From Arthrobacter sp. NicSoilB4 (GTDB taxonomy: Bacteria; Actinomycetota; Actinomycetes; Actinomycetales; Micrococcaceae), in contig NZ_AP024653.1 of assembly GCF_019977335.1 (NCBI RefSeq), forward strand, positions 2,852,001 to 2,916,000: 64,000 nt of DNA, written 5' to 3'. Position numbers and translations under genes: made by a program. Shown piece by piece: positions 25,384 through 33,882 of this stretch. The stretch's first letter is position 1. Each line of letters starts with the position of its first letter. A model generated the notes under the pieces. That model was given only the letters and a program-made list of their open reading frames with translations, ran no database searches and was not told the origin of the DNA.

Positions 25384-26667
25384 CTACACCGAAGGGTAGT
25401 TTCGCTCCGGCTCGCCGATGTAAAGCTGGCGCGGGCGGCCGATTTTGGTGTTGGGGTCGCTGATCATTTCGCGCCACTGTGCGATCCAGCCCGGAAGGCG
25501 GCCAATCGCGAAGAGGACGGTGAACATCTTCTCCGGGAAGCCCATGGCCTTGTAGATCAGGCCGGTGTAGAAGTCCACGTTCGGGTAAAGCTTGCGCTGG
25601 ATGAAGTAGTCATCGTTCAGCGCCTTCTCCTCGAGCCGCAGGGCGATCTCCAGGAGTTCGTCGTTGCCGCCGAGCTTCGTGAGGATCTCGTGGGCCGTGG
25701 CCTTGACGATCTTGGCGCGCGGGTCGTAGTTCTTGTAGACGCGGTGCCCGAAGCCCATGAGGCGGACGCCGTCTTCCTTGTTCTTGACCTTCTCCATGTA
25801 GTCCTCGGGCTTGGTGCCGTCGGCCTGGATCTGGCGCAGCATCTTCAGCACGGCCTCGTTGGCACCGCCGTGGGCGGGGCCGAAGAGCGCGTTGATGCCG
25901 GCGGAAACGGAGGCGAAGAGGTTCGCGTTGGAGGAGCCGACCAGCCGGACCGTGGAGGTGGAGCAGTTCTGCTCGTGGTCTGCGTGCAGGATGAGCAGCA
26001 GGTCCAGGGCCTTGGCGACCACCGGATCCACCTCGTACTGCTCGGCCGGCAGGCCGAAGCTCAGCCGCAGGAAGTTCTCCACGAGGTTGTGGGAGTTGTC
26101 CGGGTAGAGCATGGGCTGGCCGATGCTCTTCTTCAGGGCGTAGGCCGCGATGACCGGCATCTTGGCCAACAGCCGGTAGGTGGAGACCTCCACCTGCTCG
26201 GCGTTGAAGGGATCCAGCGAGTCCTGGTAGAACGTGGACAGCGCCGACACGGCCGAGGACAGCACGGGCATCGGGTGGGCGTCACGCGGGAAGCCGCTGA
26301 AGAAGCCCTTCAGCTCTTCGTGCAGCAGCGTGTGGTGGCGGATCCGCTGGTCAAAAGCTTCCAGCTCCGTGGCGGTCGGCAGGTTGCCATAGATCAGCAG
26401 GTAGGAAACTTCCAGGAAGCTCGAGTGCTGGGCGAGCTGCTCGATCGGGTAGCCGCGGTACCGCAGGACACCGGCGTCGCCGTCGATGTAGGTGATGGCG
26501 GAGGTGGTCGCCGCGGTGTTCATGAAGCCGGGGTCAAAGGCCACGGCACCGGTCTGCTTCAGCAGCTTGGAAACGTCGTAGCCTTCGTTCCCTTCTACAA
26601 CCTGGATGCGCGGGAGTACGAGCTCGCCGCCGGCATGGCGCAGGGTTGCGCTGGTGGTCTCAGTCAT
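25384..26667 (-). CDS. gltA: Citrate synthase
   Basis: The 427-residue type II citrate synthase condenses oxaloacetate and acetyl-CoA in the first step of the TCA cycle. The catalytic segments are visible: His in FGPAHGGANEAVLKML, His in GFGHRVYKNYDPRAK and Asp in NVDFYTGLIYKAMG, with the substrate-binding HADHEQNCSTSTVR before them. The start is set at 26667 (MTETTSATLRHAG), where GAGGAGACTCC gives a clear ribosome site. The frame stays open for 42 more codons upstream, but this extension has no conserved look. It is transcribed alone, ending at a strong hairpin. Confidence 0.96.
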   Translation of the reverse strand: MTETTSATLRHAGGELVLPRIQVVEGNEGYDVSKLLKQTGAVAFDPGFMNTAATTSAITYIDGDAGVLRYRGYPIEQLAQHSSFLEVSYLLIYGNLPTATELEAFDQRIRHHTLLHEELKGFFSGFPRDAHPMPVLSSAVSALSTFYQDSLDPFNAEQVEVSTYRLLAKMPVIAAYALKKSIGQPMLYPDNSHNLVENFLRLSFGLPAEQYEVDPVVAKALDLLLILHADHEQNCSTSTVRLVGSSNANLFASVSAGINALFGPAHGGANEAVLKMLRQIQADGTKPEDYMEKVKNKEDGVRLMGFGHRVYKNYDPRAKIVKATAHEILTKLGGNDELLEIALRLEEKALNDDYFIQRKLYPNVDFYTGLIYKAMGFPEKMFTVLFAIGRLPGWIAQWREMISDPNTKIGRPRQLYIGEPERNYPSV

Positions 26668-26895
26668 GGAGTCTCCTCTGAGGCGTCGGGGCCTCTGTAG
26701 AAAGCTGGTCCAACTTCTGGTGAAGCCGCCCACGGAACCTGTTCTAGACACGGATTCCAACGGCTGCGCTGCCTTCTTGTGGAAAGCCACCATTGATAGT
26801 CAGTTAAAAACTACCGGCAGATTCCGGGTGGCACTAATCCAAGGCCCCCCGGAACCGCCTAAATCGCGCCAGTTGTGGTACGCGTCACAGCATTG

Positions 26896-28044
26896 TTACG
26901 GCCCTGCGGCTAGTCGGGAGGCCGCGGCGTCGATCCGCTCATCGCTGGCCGTCAGTGCGACGCGGATGAATCCGTTGCCGGCGTCGCCGTAGAACACACC
27001 CGGGCCGACGACGATTCCGCGGTCCGCGAGCCGGCCGACCGTATCCCAGGTCGCTTCGCCGGCGGTGGCCCAGAGGTAGAGTCCGGCCCGGGATTCGTGG
27101 ATGGTCAGCCCGAAGCGCTCCAGCGCGGGCACGATCCGTTCCCGGCGGCCGCGGTAGAGGTCCTTCTGGGCCTGGACGTGGGCGTCGTCGCCGAGGGCCA
27201 CCCGCATGGCTTCCTGCACGGGGTACGGGACGATCATGCCCGCGTGCTTGCGGCTGTTGACGAGGTTCGCCATGATGGCGGGGTCGCCGGCCACGAAGGC
27301 GGCGCGGTAGCCGGCCAGGTTGGACTGCTTGCTCAGCGAGTACACCGCCAGGAGGCCCTCATGGGAGCCCTCCGCGACATGCGGGTCCAGGATGCTGGGC
27401 ACCGGCGTCCCGCCGCGCTGGACGTCCCATTCGCCCCAGCCGAGTTCGGCGTAGCACTCGTCCGAGGCCACCACGGCGCCAAGCTCCCGGGCCTGCCGGA
27501 CAATCCGGCGCAGCGACTCGGCGTTCCGGACGCTGCCCGTCGGGTTGGCCGGCGAGTTGACCCAGACCAGGCGCACCCGCGCCCGGGTGGCGGCGTCGAG
27601 CTCGTCCAGGTCGTCCGCGGCGATGTGCTCCGCCCCGGCGAACGTGGCGCCGATGTCGTACGTGGGGTACGCGACCGTGGGGCGGACGACAACGTCCCCC
27701 GGCTTGAGCCCGAGCAGGAACGGGAGCCAGGCCACGAGTTCCTTGGAGCCCACCGTGGGCATAATGTCCCGCGGATCCAGGCCGGGAACGCCGCGGCGGC
27801 GGTCAAACCACGCCGCGACCGCTTCGCGGAGCCCGGCGGTGCCGTGGACCGTGGGGTAGCCGGGGGCGTTGGCTGCAGCGCGCAGGGCTTCCTGCACCAC
27901 CTCGGGGGTGGCGTCCACCGGTGTCCCGATGGACAGGTTCGCGGCTCCCCCGGGGTGCTCGGCGGCCCTGGCGAGGTACGGCGCCAGGGCTTCCCACGGG
28001 TAGTCGGGCAGGCTGAGGCCGAAGCTGCGCAGCGCAGATGTCAC
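26896..28044 (-). CDS. dapC: Succinyldiaminopimelate transaminase
   Basis: This 382-residue fold-type I PLP aminotransferase has the pyridoxal-lysine in YSLSKQSNLAGYR and substrate/cofactor segments VNSPANPTGS and VASDECYAELGW. It follows fdxA by 12 bases on the same strand. The fdxA-dapC pair is a standard actinobacterial arrangement (as I recall Rv1177-Rv1178), which identifies it as DapC rather than a generic aspartate aminotransferase. DapC adds the amino group to N-succinyl-2-amino-6-ketopimelate, the step between DapD and DapE. The 228 bases between this gene and gltA hold the gltA promoter, which I cannot place with confidence. Confidence 0.9.
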   Translation of the reverse strand: MTSALRSFGLSLPDYPWEALAPYLARAAEHPGGAANLSIGTPVDATPEVVQEALRAAANAPGYPTVHGTAGLREAVAAWFDRRRGVPGLDPRDIMPTVGSKELVAWLPFLLGLKPGDVVVRPTVAYPTYDIGATFAGAEHIAADDLDELDAATRARVRLVWVNSPANPTGSVRNAESLRRIVRQARELGAVVASDECYAELGWGEWDVQRGGTPVPSILDPHVAEGSHEGLLAVYSLSKQSNLAGYRAAFVAGDPAIMANLVNSRKHAGMIVPYPVQEAMRVALGDDAHVQAQKDLYRGRRERIVPALERFGLTIHESRAGLYLWATAGEATWDTVGRLADRGIVVGPGVFYGDAGNGFIRVALTASDERIDAAASRLAAGP

Positions 28045-28056
28045 CGACGCCCCGCC

Positions 28057-28383
28057 TTAGCCTTCTTGGTTCTGCGGCGGAAGGGCCGCGATCATCGGGT
28101 GGTCCGTGTGGGTGTTGCCGATCTTTGCGGCTCCGCCCGGGGACCCCAGGACGTCGAAGAATTCAACGTTGGCCTTGTAGTAGTCGGCCCATTCCTCGGG
28201 GGTGTCGTCCTCGTAGTAGATGGCTTCGACGGGGCAGACCGGCTCGCACGCGCCGCAGTCCACGCACTCGTCGGGATGGATGTACAGGGAACGCTCACCC
28301 TCATAGATGCAATCGACGGGGCACTCTTCAATACATGCCTTGTCTTTGACATCTACACACGGCTGCGCGATTACGTACGTCAC
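28057..28383 (-). CDS. fdxA: Seven-iron ferredoxin (3Fe-4S / 4Fe-4S)
   Basis: This 108-residue ferredoxin starts MTYVIAQPCVDVKDKACIEE. Cysteines at 9, 17, 21 (followed by Pro) and 25, then 40, 43, 46 and 50 (followed by Pro), give one 3Fe-4S and one 4Fe-4S cluster, the pattern of actinobacterial FdxA/FdxC. It is an acidic, soluble electron carrier. It is the first gene of the fdxA-dapC pair. Its promoter must lie in the 166-base spacer shared with the divergent small gene at 28550. Confidence 0.95.
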   Translation of the reverse strand: MTYVIAQPCVDVKDKACIEECPVDCIYEGERSLYIHPDECVDCGACEPVCPVEAIYYEDDTPEEWADYYKANVEFFDVLGSPGGAAKIGNTHTDHPMIAALPPQNQEG

Positions 28384-28537
28384 GTCCCTGGCCTTTCCAC
28401 GTTGGTTCCGGCGACGGCCGGATCACTGCTCCCGGCCTGAGCGCCGGCTGCTGACTTCTGAGCCTATTATCTCCCAGCCTGTTCCCGCGAACCTAGCCGG
28501 GCGTCACACGGGTCCGAACTCTTGAATCTGCCGGACC

Positions 28538-28543
28538 TAGTAT
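28538..28543 (+). promoter_or_regulatory. Candidate -10 box upstream of the small gene at 28550
   Basis: TAGTAT lies six bases before the GTG start, the spacing expected for a leaderless transcript. The intervening GAAGAG could alternatively act as a very close ribosome site. TTGAAT at 28522-28527 is too near to be its -35. Confidence 0.3.
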
Positions 28544-28549
28544 GAAGAG

Positions 28550-28831
28550 GTGAGTTCCCCGATGCCACCTCCCCAAGCGTTCCTTGCCGCCACCGGCCTG
28601 GGTACCCGCGTAGTGGTCCGCTACCGGATCGAGGGCGGCATGACCGACGCGCTGGGCGAGCTGGTGGCACGCACCGATCGCGAGTGCACCGTGCGGACCC
28701 GGCGGGCCGACGTCGTGATTCCGCTGTCCCTGGTGGTGGCCGCCAAGGAGGTTCCGCCGGCGCCGCCGCGGCGGGCCCGCGGTCCGCTCCCGGCGGACAT
28801 GCCCTCCCCTGACTCCGCCCGTTGGACATAA
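28550..28831 (+). CDS. Small beta-rich protein whose 3' end runs into a repeat
   Basis: The 93-residue product contains GLGTRVVVRYRIEGGMTDAL and ECTVRTRRADVVIPLSLVVA, then AAKEVPPAP. As I recall, a similar segment occurs at the N-terminus of some actinobacterial GNAT acetyltransferases; here no acetyltransferase follows, so this is a stand-alone domain. The last 12 codons and the TAA stop (inside GGACATAA) lie within the first copy of the 92-bp repeat that begins at 28795. The C-terminus is therefore repeat-derived and probably not conserved. The GTG start is supported by the nearby -10 box. Function is unknown. Confidence 0.65.
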   Translation: MSSPMPPPQAFLAATGLGTRVVVRYRIEGGMTDALGELVARTDRECTVRTRRADVVIPLSLVVAAKEVPPAPPRRARGPLPADMPSPDSARWT

Positions 28832-28886
28832 CCCCACTATGCCCATCCCCCGCTGCCACCACTGGACATGCTCATTAGTCCCGGCC
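28795..28886 (+). repeat. 92-bp direct repeat, copy 1 (145-bp period)
   Basis: This unit differs from copy 2 at only four of 92 positions. It contains GGACATGCCC, a TGGACATA / TATGCCCA hairpin and GGACATGCTC. Its first 37 bases are the end of the small gene at 28550. Confidence 0.9.
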
Positions 28887-28939
28887 GCGAACCCCCGGGA
28901 CGTGCGCTCCCTCGCTCAGCCCGCCACGGCCCTCCGGCC

Positions 28940-29031
28940 GGACATGCCCTCCCCTGACCCCGGCCGTTGGACATAACCCCACTATGCCCATCCCCCGCTG
29001 CCACCACTGGACATGTTCATTGGTCCCGGCC
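28940..29031 (+). repeat. 92-bp direct repeat, copy 2
   Basis: This is the second near-identical unit, starting exactly 145 bases after copy 1. The 53 bases that follow each copy have diverged but both still contain GGG-A-CRTGC-like remnants, suggesting an old tandem duplication whose 92-bp part is younger or selected. Confidence 0.9.
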
Positions 29032-29117
29032 TCAAACCGGGAAACATGCCCGGCGGGGGCCACGAAGACTGGACATGTTCCTCGGGCGCGCCGCGATCCA
29101 GAAGGACATGTCCAAAG

Positions 29118-29927
29118 TCAGGCGGCAGCAGAGAGCCTACTCAATGCGTCGCGGACCATGGCGATGAATTCGTCTGGCCGGTTCAGGAGGAGCGGGTAGC
29201 TGACAACAAGGGTCGGGATGCCGAGCCGGGTGGTGACGTTCCACCGGCGCCGGTCCTCCTCGAAGCTTGTCCGGTCCATATGGAAGGCCGCCCCGTCGGT
29301 CTCGATACCGAGCCTGCCGTCGACCATAAGATCGATGTGGCCCATTCCGGGGATGTGGACCTGGGACTCCACATGAAACCCGGCCCTCCGGAGCCAGTAC
29401 CGGGCCACACACTCGATGACGGACTGCGATTGGGGGACGATCCTGCTCACCGATCGGCGCTCCCGTAGGTCGTTGCGGCCGGCCAGCCGTTGCCGCAGCT
29501 CGGCAAGGGTTACTCCTTTGCCGACGACAGCTGACTCGGCAATGACGAGGCCGTCGAGTTCCGGCAGGCATCGAAGGCTTTGCACGACGGTGTCCAACAG
29601 GGTCGGCGGTGCGGCGGACCGGTGGCACACAAATCCCGGATAGTGCCGGCTGTGAGGGACCGCGACATGAGGCTGCGGGGGCGGCTCAAGAACCCAAAGG
29701 CCCCGCAACTGGGCTGCCGTGACGCAGGCGGGTTCGGCCGGAAGTGAGCGGATGGCGATGAGCTGGGCATTAGCGTCCGGGACTGCGTAAACGCCACGTG
29801 CCACCCTCGTGACTGCGCCTCTTGCCAGCGCCGATTTGAGCTGGAAGTCCGAGACGCCCGCGGCAGCGAGGTGTTTGGCGCGCGCGACGCCGTCGTAGGT
29901 TGAAAGCACTTCGGTGATATTGACCAT
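29118..29927 (-). CDS. AbiEi-like winged-helix / DUF559 (PD-(D/E)XK) nuclease-domain protein
   Basis: The 269-residue protein has an AbiEi_4-like N-terminal region (KHLAAAGVSDFQLKSALARG, then VTRVARGVYAVP, about residues 15-50), a winged-helix type used by AbiEi antitoxins to bind DNA. A middle region follows. The DUF559 domain comes last (about 175-260), with the Vsr-like catalytic pattern GHIDLMVDGRLGIETDGAAF: Asp, then Glu-x-Asp. The ATG at 29927 is preferred; the frame is open 32 codons further but without homology. No clear Shine-Dalgarno precedes it; GGACATGG lies three bases upstream instead. No AbiEii toxin gene is adjacent. GGACATG repeat islands flank the gene on both sides. Whether it cuts DNA or only binds it is unknown. 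Confidence 0.8.
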   Translation of the reverse strand: MVNITEVLSTYDGVARAKHLAAAGVSDFQLKSALARGAVTRVARGVYAVPDANAQLIAIRSLPAEPACVTAAQLRGLWVLEPPPQPHVAVPHSRHYPGFVCHRSAAPPTLLDTVVQSLRCLPELDGLVIAESAVVGKGVTLAELRQRLAGRNDLRERRSVSRIVPQSQSVIECVARYWLRRAGFHVESQVHIPGMGHIDLMVDGRLGIETDGAAFHMDRTSFEEDRRRWNVTTRLGIPTLVVSYPLLLNRPDEFIAMVRDALSRLSAAA

Positions 29928-29929
29928 GC

Positions 29930-30240
29930 GGACATGGTGGCGCCAAAGCGTGATGGCGGAACAGTGCCCCGCGCCGCTATGTGCAAAACAGCATGTCCCT
30001 TGTACAGGGCATGTCGGGGACATGTCCTACGTCCGGGATGGGGGCTGGTCCACGGTCAGCACTGGACATCTCCTGCGGCCAGCCTCAGAGGCGGACATAC
30101 AGCCGCTATGCCCACCCGCGCACGCCACAAATGAGCATGTCCCCCGGGCAGGGAAATTGAGCATGTTCCGCGGAGGGTGCCGTCGGTGGACAGAGTGCCG
30201 CTATGTCCACGGGAAGCCGGGAAGGCTGGGCATGTCCCGC
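29930..30240. repeat. GGACATG repeat island, right of the AbiEi/DUF559 gene
   Basis: This 350-base gap (to 30277) has no gene. It holds units in both orientations. On the plus strand: GGACATGG at 29930, the palindrome GGACATGTCC at 30018-30027, GGACATCTCC at 30064, GGACATAC at 30093 and GGACAGAG at 30188. On the minus strand: GCATGTCCC at 29991, GGCATGTC at 30009, CTATGCCCA at 30106, GCATGTCCCC at 30135, GCATGTTCC at 30161, CTATGTCCAC at 30201 and GGGCATGTCCC at 30228. GTGGACAGAG (30186-30195) pairs with CTATGTCCAC (30201-30210) as a ten-position stem with one mismatch. Confidence 0.85.
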
Positions 30241-30277
30241 GGGAGGGACGGCGTTCCTGCAGGACGCCGGCGGGCCT

Positions 30278-30634
30278 CTAAGCCTGCGGCTTCCGGTAGC
30301 GGCGGCACCAGGCCAGCATGAGGATGGTGACCACCGCGATGCCGTAGATCCAGAGATTCCCGGCCAAGTCTCCGATGATCAACCGCTTTCCGTTCTCAAG
30401 AGTGGACCACCACCCCGCCAGCGCGTAGCAGAGGACGCCGCACGCCGCCGTCGGAAGCAATGAACGGAACGTGGCGCTGAGCCACAGCTCGACGGCGCCC
30501 AGCAGCACCAGCGCGGCGGCGGCGCCCCACGGCACCTCCACGCCGGCGACAAGGATGTCCTGGCCGTGCAGCACCGTGCCTGCGAGGGCAACAAAAAGAG
30601 CTGCCGGCACGGCGGCGGCAATACCGCCTGCCAT
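30278..30634 (-). CDS. Small four-helix membrane protein, unknown function
   Basis: The 118-residue product is almost entirely hydrophobic, with four likely membrane helices (for example IAAAVPAALFVALAGTVLHG, AAALVLLGAVELWLSATF and LWIYGIAVVTILMLAW) and a basic C-terminus (CRRYRKP). I do not recognise a family. The ATG at 30634 is favoured because AAGAGAG lies about eight bases upstream; a GTG at 30655 in the same frame is possible. The typA terminator hairpin (30597-30646) overlaps both the ribosome site and the first codons. Expression must therefore come from read-through or from a promoter inside the hairpin region. Confidence 0.65.
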   Translation of the reverse strand: MAGGIAAAVPAALFVALAGTVLHGQDILVAGVEVPWGAAAALVLLGAVELWLSATFRSLLPTAACGVLCYALAGWWSTLENGKRLIIGDLAGNLWIYGIAVVTILMLAWCRRYRKPQA

Positions 30635-30646
30635 ACCGGCAGCTCT
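30597..30646 (-). terminator. Intrinsic terminator of typA, overlapping the next gene's start
   Basis: On the minus strand AGAGCTGCCGG pairs perfectly with CCGGCAGCTCT across a GC-rich inner stem, followed by TTTTTGTTG. This is the clearest U-tailed terminator for typA, 44 bases after its stop, yet it contains the start region of the small membrane protein gene. Confidence 0.8.
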
Positions 30647-30689
30647 CTTATTCACAAATGACCCGTTGTTTCAGCGCAGGACGCGGAAA

Positions 30690-32618
<1,929 letters not shown>

Positions 32619-32720
32619 GCGTTATTGCTCGATTCAGTGGTGAAGTCAGCTGTTGTATCGCGACATTTCCAACCGGAACGCACGACGGATACGCCCCTTT
32701 GGCACAGGGCACCTTCATCC

Positions 32721-32751
32721 ATTCTAAACGCTAGGGCTTTTATTGGCCTAA
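32721..32751 (-). promoter_or_regulatory. Candidate typA promoter
   Basis: On the minus strand TTAGGC (32746-32751) and TAGAAT (32721-32726) are separated by 19 bases. The AT-rich stretch stands out in an otherwise GC-rich spacer between typA and the divergent lipoprotein gene. The leader would be about 95 bases. Nothing else in this 269-base spacer could be identified. Confidence 0.35.
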
Positions 32752-32887
32752 AATCCCTTCCGCCCGGCAGCCCGCCGGAGTGGTCAGAACGGGGGTTCAC
32801 CGTTCCGGATGTGAGTAAAGTCACTGGATATTCCTGCCCCGATGCCCCATCATTGCTGAGACAGCAGCAGCCAGCCCGGAGACATCT

Positions 32888-33793
32888 ATGCGCAACGCCT
32901 CGGCCCTGTACCGCTTGGTCGCACCGATGATCGCCGTAGGCATCCTTGTGGGCGGCTGCGGACAGACCCCCTCCCCCCGAACCGCCGGAACCGCCGCAAC
33001 CGCCGACGCCGGCGCGACCGGCCTCTACGGCGGGACCGCTCCCGTGCCCGCTGGGGCCCCCGGCGAGCCGATGGCGGCCGGCTCGAACGGCAACACCAGG
33101 CTCCCCCAGCCGACCGCCCCGGGCACCATGCCGGCGGGCACCGTCTACCGGAACCCCGCCAATGGCCGCAACGAAGTGGTCGTGGAGGACATTGCCCGGA
33201 CGGCCGTGCTGATCGGCGATTCCCAGTCCGAGCCCACCAATTCCTGGCCCCGCACAGCCTTGGCGAGCCTGGGCTACGCAGTCCACTTCTGCGGACGCGG
33301 CGGAACCGGCTTCGTCGCGTCCAACGGCAAGACCGGCAATTACATCGACGCCCTGCAACGCGGCGATTGGCTGCTCCCCTACGGCTCGCCGCCCCTCGTG
33401 GTCATCGAGGGCGGCGGCAACGACGCCTCCCGCGGCGCATCCGACCAGCAGATTTCCGCCAACGCCGAGCGCCTGATTGCCAGCGTGCGGCAGCGCTACC
33501 CCGAGGCGCAGCTGGCCATGGTCGGAACCCTGGCCCGCGGCACGGCCAACGGCGGGGGGCGACGCACCGAGGTGGACGCGCTGCTGGGCACTGTCGCGGC
33601 CCGGCATTCGATTCCCTTTGTGGGCGTCGGTGACTGGCTGACGCGCTACAGCCTCACCCAGTCGATGACCGACGGCGTCCACATGAGCCCCGAGGGGCAC
33701 GCGGCACTGGGCGTCCTGCTGGCCCGCCGGTTGGACGACCTCGGTTTACGTTTCCCCGGTTCCGGCCCGGCGAAGACCGCACCAACCCGCTAG
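32888..33793 (+). CDS. SGNH/GDSL-type hydrolase lipoprotein
   Basis: This 301-residue protein has a lipoprotein signal (hydrophobic APMIAVGILVGGC, lipidated Cys near 24) and a Pro/Ala/Gly-rich linker to about residue 95. The SGNH hydrolase fold comes next: block I LIGDSQS with the nucleophile Ser, a glycine-rich GRGGTG segment, block III EGGGND and block V DGVHMSPEGH carrying the catalytic Asp and His. It is expected to be an esterase or deacetylase on the outer face of the membrane, perhaps acting on envelope glycans. It stands alone and converges on the peptide transporter. Confidence 0.82.
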   Translation: MRNASALYRLVAPMIAVGILVGGCGQTPSPRTAGTAATADAGATGLYGGTAPVPAGAPGEPMAAGSNGNTRLPQPTAPGTMPAGTVYRNPANGRNEVVVEDIARTAVLIGDSQSEPTNSWPRTALASLGYAVHFCGRGGTGFVASNGKTGNYIDALQRGDWLLPYGSPPLVVIEGGGNDASRGASDQQISANAERLIASVRQRYPEAQLAMVGTLARGTANGGGRRTEVDALLGTVAARHSIPFVGVGDWLTRYSLTQSMTDGVHMSPEGHAALGVLLARRLDDLGLRFPGSGPAKTAPTR

Positions 33794-33816
33794 CGCGGCC
33801 CAGGCAGCTTAAACGG

Positions 33817-33857
33817 CAGGAGCCGGCGCCCGCCCCGAAGGGCGGACACCGGTCCTG
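33817..33857. terminator. Imperfect hairpin terminator between converging genes
   Basis: CAGGAGCCGGCGCCCGCC pairs with GGCGGACACCGGTCCTG with a bulge and mismatches around a CCGAAG loop, between the SGNH hydrolase gene and the first peptide transporter. There is no clear T tract. Confidence 0.5.
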
Positions 33858-33882
33858 TGTCAGTCAGCTCACTCGTTGCGGA

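Larger units (their letters stand above)
28795..29113. repeat. GGACATG repeat island, left of the AbiEi/DUF559 gene
   Basis: Within 319 bases GGACAT occurs at 28795, 28824, 28864, 28940, 28969, 29009, 29071 and 29104. Related units are CTATGCCCA at 28837 and 28982 and AAACATGCCC at 29042. The last, GGACATGTCC at 29104-29113, is a perfect palindrome that ends five bases before the stop codon of the nuclease-domain gene. Apart from the end of the small gene, no coding sequence lies here. Spacing is irregular (about 29 to 75 bases), which argues against CRISPR. Confidence 0.85.

Noticed and set aside
28795..30240. GGACATG repeats as a CRISPR array
   Set aside because: Units are about 7-10 bases with irregular spacing, occur in both orientations and have no cas genes nearby.
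28795..30240. Repeat islands as insertion-sequence ends
   Set aside because: No transposase, no target-site duplication and no long terminal inverted repeats; the central gene is a nuclease-domain protein and not a known transposase.
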